From assembly GCA_000493945.1 (NCBI GenBank), contig AWNW01000063.1, positions 1-8,973 of the forward strand: 8,973 nucleotides of DNA, written 5' to 3'. Made by a program: the position numbers and the translations under genes. Source of the DNA: Candidatus Hydrogenedens terephthalaticus JGI OTU-1. Lineage in GTDB: Bacteria; Hydrogenedentota; Hydrogenedentia; Hydrogenedentales; Hydrogenedentaceae. Of this stretch, positions 6,495-8,973 are shown piece by piece. Within the stretch, counting starts at the first letter, position 1. Each line of letters starts with the position of its first letter. Below the pieces are notes generated by a model, which searched no databases, was not told the origin of the DNA, and saw only the letters and a list, made by a program, of their open reading frames with translations.

Positions 6495-6528
6495 TTTAAA
6501 ATAATAGGTAAGATTTTGTTATTTTAAA
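6495..6528. repeat. AT-only inverted repeat upstream of the membrane/regulator pair
   Basis: TTTAAAATAA (6495-6504) and TTATTTTAAA (6519-6528) are perfect 10-bp inverted arms with a 14-bp spacer, ending 19 bp before ATG 6548. No T-run follows on either strand, so it is a poor terminator. It could be an operator for the winged-helix protein encoded downstream. In this AT-rich DNA it could also be chance. Confidence 0.5.
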
Positions 6529-6547
6529 AAAAAGAGAAGAATGATTT

Positions 6548-7297
6548 ATGGCAAGTAGAAAAAGCACACAGTCAGCAGACCCACGGGAAATAATCCAATG
6601 GACTCGTAGATATGCACAGAGTCGAACGATATATTTTTTGATACAATGGTGTTTAATCGTTTTTGTTATATGCATAATAGGATTGGTTGCCAGTTTGACA
6701 CAGCAGGCATATACAGCAGGTAACAAGTCTCTCTTTTATACTTCAGTCGTATTTCTTAGCATAACTTTCTTCTTTTTTATCTGGATTTCGGTATCTCGAT
6801 GGACAGCAGAGGTCGTATGGCAAATTACATTATGGTTTTATGGCAGGGAGGGATTTGTATCTCCTGAAGAAAATACTCGTTCTAAACAATTACCGCGATG
6901 GGTAATTGCTTTAATCGGTTTGATGTTGGTTTATCATATTTTCGGGGCGATACTTATTTCATTTCGTTATCTTCACTTGCAATATTTACAGCCTTTCTCT
7001 GCAATTATTTTAGTGCCTGTTTTGTGTGTGCTTATTTATTATCAAGGATTAGGTTTTTGGGCATGGCTCTGGCCTGTATTGTATGGGCTGCATGCTATAT
7101 TATTATTGGCGGGGATTCCTATAAGTTTCCCTTCACCATGGTTTTTGTTAAATATTATGGTTCCTATTTTTGGATATGGGTTAATTGCTATCCTTGTGGG
7201 ACATGTATATAGTCGCTATGCTTTGTGGAAGTTAAAAACAGTGACAAGACAAGGGCTGGAGATAGATAACAATGAAGAAATTCCAGAAGAGAAATAA
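6548..7297 (+). CDS. Six-helix integral membrane protein of unknown function
   Basis: I cannot assign a family. The 249 residues begin with a polar segment (1-27), then hydrophobic helices at about 28-50, 60-82, 117-138, 148-166, 170-190 and 198-221. A charged acidic tail (IDNNEEIPEEK) ends the chain. The helix count puts both ends in the cytoplasm. A cytoplasmic loop of some 30 residues (about 83-116) separates helices 2 and 3. There are no obvious transporter or catalytic motifs. A purine-rich stretch (AAAGAGAAGA, 6531-6540) before ATG 6548 serves as the ribosome binding site. The regulator gene starts 30 bp downstream on the same strand, a pairing often seen where a small winged-helix protein controls a membrane protein. 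Confidence 0.75.
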   Translation: MASRKSTQSADPREIIQWTRRYAQSRTIYFLIQWCLIVFVICIIGLVASLTQQAYTAGNKSLFYTSVVFLSITFFFFIWISVSRWTAEVVWQITLWFYGREGFVSPEENTRSKQLPRWVIALIGLMLVYHIFGAILISFRYLHLQYLQPFSAIILVPVLCVLIYYQGLGFWAWLWPVLYGLHAILLLAGIPISFPSPWFLLNIMVPIFGYGLIAILVGHVYSRYALWKLKTVTRQGLEIDNNEEIPEEK

Positions 7298-7327
7298 GAT
7301 ATTGAAGAGTAAAGGTTTGTTATAAGA

Positions 7328-7633
7328 ATGGCTGAACTTGACCGACTCATACATGAACCTGCCCGTTTGAGAATTTTAACAATTCTTGCGGGGGTAGAGG
7401 CGGCAGATTTTAATTTTTTATTAAATACATTGGGGCTAACTAAGGGGAATCTTTCTTCACATATAGACCGACTTGAAAAAGCAGGATATGTAAAAGTTGA
7501 AAAATCATTCAATGGGCGTGTTCCTCATACAGAGTTTCAAATTACACCTGAAGGGAGAGAAGCATTAGAGGAATATTGGAGACAATTAGATAGTATTCGA
7601 AATTTAGGCTCAAAAGCAGAAGAAAAAGAATAG
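7328..7633 (+). CDS. Small winged-helix transcriptional regulator (HTH_34/MarR-like)
   Basis: This 101-residue protein is a single winged-helix DNA-binding domain. LIHEPARLRILTIL (7-20) is the typical first helix, GLTKGNLSSHIDRLEKAGYV (36-55) is the helix-turn-helix with recognition helix, VEKSFNGRVPHTEFQIT (57-73) is the wing, and PEGREALEEYWRQL (74-87) is the dimerisation helix. This layout fits the HTH_34 group related to MarR/ArsR. No metal-binding cysteines or ligand domain is present, so the signal is unknown. It probably regulates its own operon. The site before ATG 7328 (AAAGG at 7310-7314) is weak and distant, suggesting low or coupled translation. Confidence 0.9.
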   Translation: MAELDRLIHEPARLRILTILAGVEAADFNFLLNTLGLTKGNLSSHIDRLEKAGYVKVEKSFNGRVPHTEFQITPEGREALEEYWRQLDSIRNLGSKAEEKE

Positions 7634-7658
7634 CCCAAGTTTTTTTATATATTGAGTT

Positions 7659-8711
7659 TCAACTAATTATTTTCAGCAGATTTTCCAAAAGAATAGAACA
7701 CTGTTCTTTTGTTCCAATTGTAATTCGTAATGCGTTCTCTAATCGTCTCATAGGGAAATAACGAACAAAAATATTTTTCTCTTTTAATTTCAGATATATT
7801 TCTTCAGCAGAGGGTTTTCCATTCCATATAGCAAGTAAAAAGTTAGTTTGAGAATTGGGCACAATAAAACCAAGTTTTTGCAATTCTTCCTGTAAGAAAC
7901 GCCGAGTTGCTTTAATGGTTTCAATGTGGTTCGTTATGTGGTCGTGGTTTTCCAATGCTTTTATACCGATTTGTTGGGTTAGAACATTTACATTATAGGA
8001 GTCTTTTACTTTGAACATATCGGATATAAGTTCAGGATTGCCTACTGCAAACCCCAAACGAACTCCTGCAAGACTAAATGATTTAGAGAAAGTCCTACCT
8101 ATAATCACATTAGGATATTCTTTCACCCATGAAATATAACTAAAATCACAAAAATCTACATACGCTTCATCAATAAATATTATTTGTTCTTGATTACTAC
8201 AAATCTCTTTCATAATTTCAGGAGGTGTAGGAACTCCACTGGGTGCATTAGGATGCGTTATAAGCAGTAATTTAGAAGAATTCCATGTGAAAGGCGGGGT
8301 TATATTAAAATGGTCATCTAAATCATGATATTGAAATTTACACCCATGCAAATTTGCGAGGACTTCGTATAATGAATATGTGGGATATGTAGCGAATATT
8401 GTTTCATGATAATCAACGAAGGTTCGTATTAATATCGAAAGTATTTCATCCATACCATTTCCCACGAGAATCCATCGTTCGTCAGGAATATTATATACAT
8501 GGGCAATTTTTTTACGAAGTTCTAATGCAACGGGGTCTGGATATTTCCGTAATTGTTCCAAGGTAATTTCTTTTAATGCTTGTGAAATTTCAATAGGAGG
8601 AGGAAATGGATTTTCATTTGTATTTAATTTAATTACATTGGTTTCTTTAGGTTGTTCCCCCGGGGTATATCCTTCTATATTATTTAATCTCTGAACACAA
8701 TATTTACTCAT
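7659..8711 (-). CDS. hisC: Histidinol-phosphate aminotransferase
   Basis: A PLP fold-type I aminotransferase that converts imidazole-acetol phosphate plus glutamate to histidinol phosphate. The 350 residues are normal for the family. Signature parts are IKLNTNENPFPPP (27-39), LRKYPDP (54-60), VGNGMDEI (83-90), THPNAPSG (152-159), IDEAYVDF (180-187) with the PLP-ring Asp181, the Schiff-base lysine Lys210 in RTFSKSFSLAG, and Arg218 in GVRLGFAVG. ATG 8711 overlaps the hisD stop by 8 bp (ATGAGTAA), and a GAAGGGAT-like site sits just upstream inside hisD. It ends 25 bp from the convergent winged-helix gene, and I see no clear terminator between them. Confidence 0.95.
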   Translation of the reverse strand: MSKYCVQRLNNIEGYTPGEQPKETNVIKLNTNENPFPPPIEISQALKEITLEQLRKYPDPVALELRKKIAHVYNIPDERWILVGNGMDEILSILIRTFVDYHETIFATYPTYSLYEVLANLHGCKFQYHDLDDHFNITPPFTWNSSKLLLITHPNAPSGVPTPPEIMKEICSNQEQIIFIDEAYVDFCDFSYISWVKEYPNVIIGRTFSKSFSLAGVRLGFAVGNPELISDMFKVKDSYNVNVLTQQIGIKALENHDHITNHIETIKATRRFLQEELQKLGFIVPNSQTNFLLAIWNGKPSAEEIYLKLKEKNIFVRYFPMRRLENALRITIGTKEQCSILLENLLKIIS

Positions 8712-8973
8712 AACGGGTATCCCTTCGGTTTCCTGTTCGAATTTCTACGGAAAACGCATGAGCGGTTAATCCTTCAATTTCTGCAAAAGATATAATATCA
8801 TTTGCTTGACTTAACAGTCGGCTTTGAGAATAGAAGATGTAATTTGAAACTTTTCGGAAGTCTTCGACTGTTAGTGGAGAACTGAAACGGGCTCTTCTAC
8901 CCGTGGGTAGGATGTGATTGGGACCTGCGATATAATCCCCTACGGCTACAGGGGTCATACTGCCAAGCATAAT
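8704..8973 (-). CDS. hisD: Histidinol dehydrogenase, C-terminal part, cut by window edge
   Basis: Only the last 89 codons are in the window; the frame is open to position 8973. HisD is the zinc-dependent enzyme that oxidises histidinol to histidine with two NAD+. The fragment has VGDYIAGPNHILPTG, holding the family's zinc-ligand Asp (GDY) and substrate-contact His (NH), then ARFSSPLTV, and near the end EGLTAHAFSVEIR with the conserved Glu and zinc-ligand His. It is co-transcribed with hisC as part of a his operon extending to the right. Confidence 0.95.
   Translation of the reverse strand: MMLGSMTPVAVGDYIAGPNHILPTGRRARFSSPLTVEDFRKVSNYIFYSQSRLLSQANDIISFAEIEGLTAHAFSVEIRTGNRRDTRYE

Noticed and set aside
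6496..7512. Three frames overlapping the membrane protein and regulator genes (6496-6726, 6898-7212, 7216-7512)
   Set aside because: All overlap well-supported genes and lack domains or ribosome binding sites.
7605..7650. Intrinsic terminator after the winged-helix gene
   Set aside because: A run of seven T follows, but the only stem visible is 4 bp (GGCT/AGCC) with a loop of over 20 nt, which is too weak to call.

Overview
AT-rich bacterial DNA carrying ordinary housekeeping genes (ribosomal protein S20, branched-chain aminotransferase, histidine biosynthesis) and a type I CoA-transferase typical of anaerobic or fermentative metabolism. The sequence alone does not fix the phylum. Compact spacing, 8-bp gene overlaps and the mix of families suit an uncultured anaerobe assembled from a metagenome or single cell, but that is inference.

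Layout. (1) Positions 1-1397 are the odd part. A minus-strand gene from 880 leftward encodes a multi-pass membrane protein with a C-terminal CHAT/caspase-like domain (His221, Cys256) and runs off the left edge. rpsT is divergent to it at 1043. The last part of rpsT is replaced by a perfect 95-bp inverted copy of the membrane gene's 3' region (1-95 against 1265-1359). Sequence after the right-hand copy supplies the missing protein tail and a stop at 1397, 1 bp from the stop of the next gene. The simplest reading is that the natural order is rpsT <- / -> CHAT-like gene -> / <- aldolase, and that the left 1.26 kb is flipped at a chimeric or assembly junction. A real inversion cannot be excluded from this window. 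(2) 1399-3273, minus strand: a tight operon ilvE, a small two-helix membrane protein, and a class II aldolase. (3) 3365-3901, minus strand: a two-CBS-domain protein, followed by an intrinsic terminator in which a probable ilvE promoter appears to be nested. (4) 4029-6461, plus strand: a propionate/acetate CoA-transferase-like enzyme and a monoacylglycerol-lipase-like hydrolase, probably co-transcribed. (5) 6548-7633, plus strand: a six-helix membrane protein paired with a small winged-helix regulator, preceded by an AT-rich inverted repeat. (6) 7659-8973, minus strand: hisC and the 3' end of hisD, overlapping by 8 bp.

How they work together: ilvE and hisDC are amino-acid synthesis modules. 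The CoA-transferase and hydrolase suggest short-chain acyl or fatty-acid handling. The membrane protein and winged-helix pair looks like a self-contained regulated unit. The CHAT-like membrane protein is the least ordinary gene, and the inverted repeat is the most important structural caveat for anyone using the left end.
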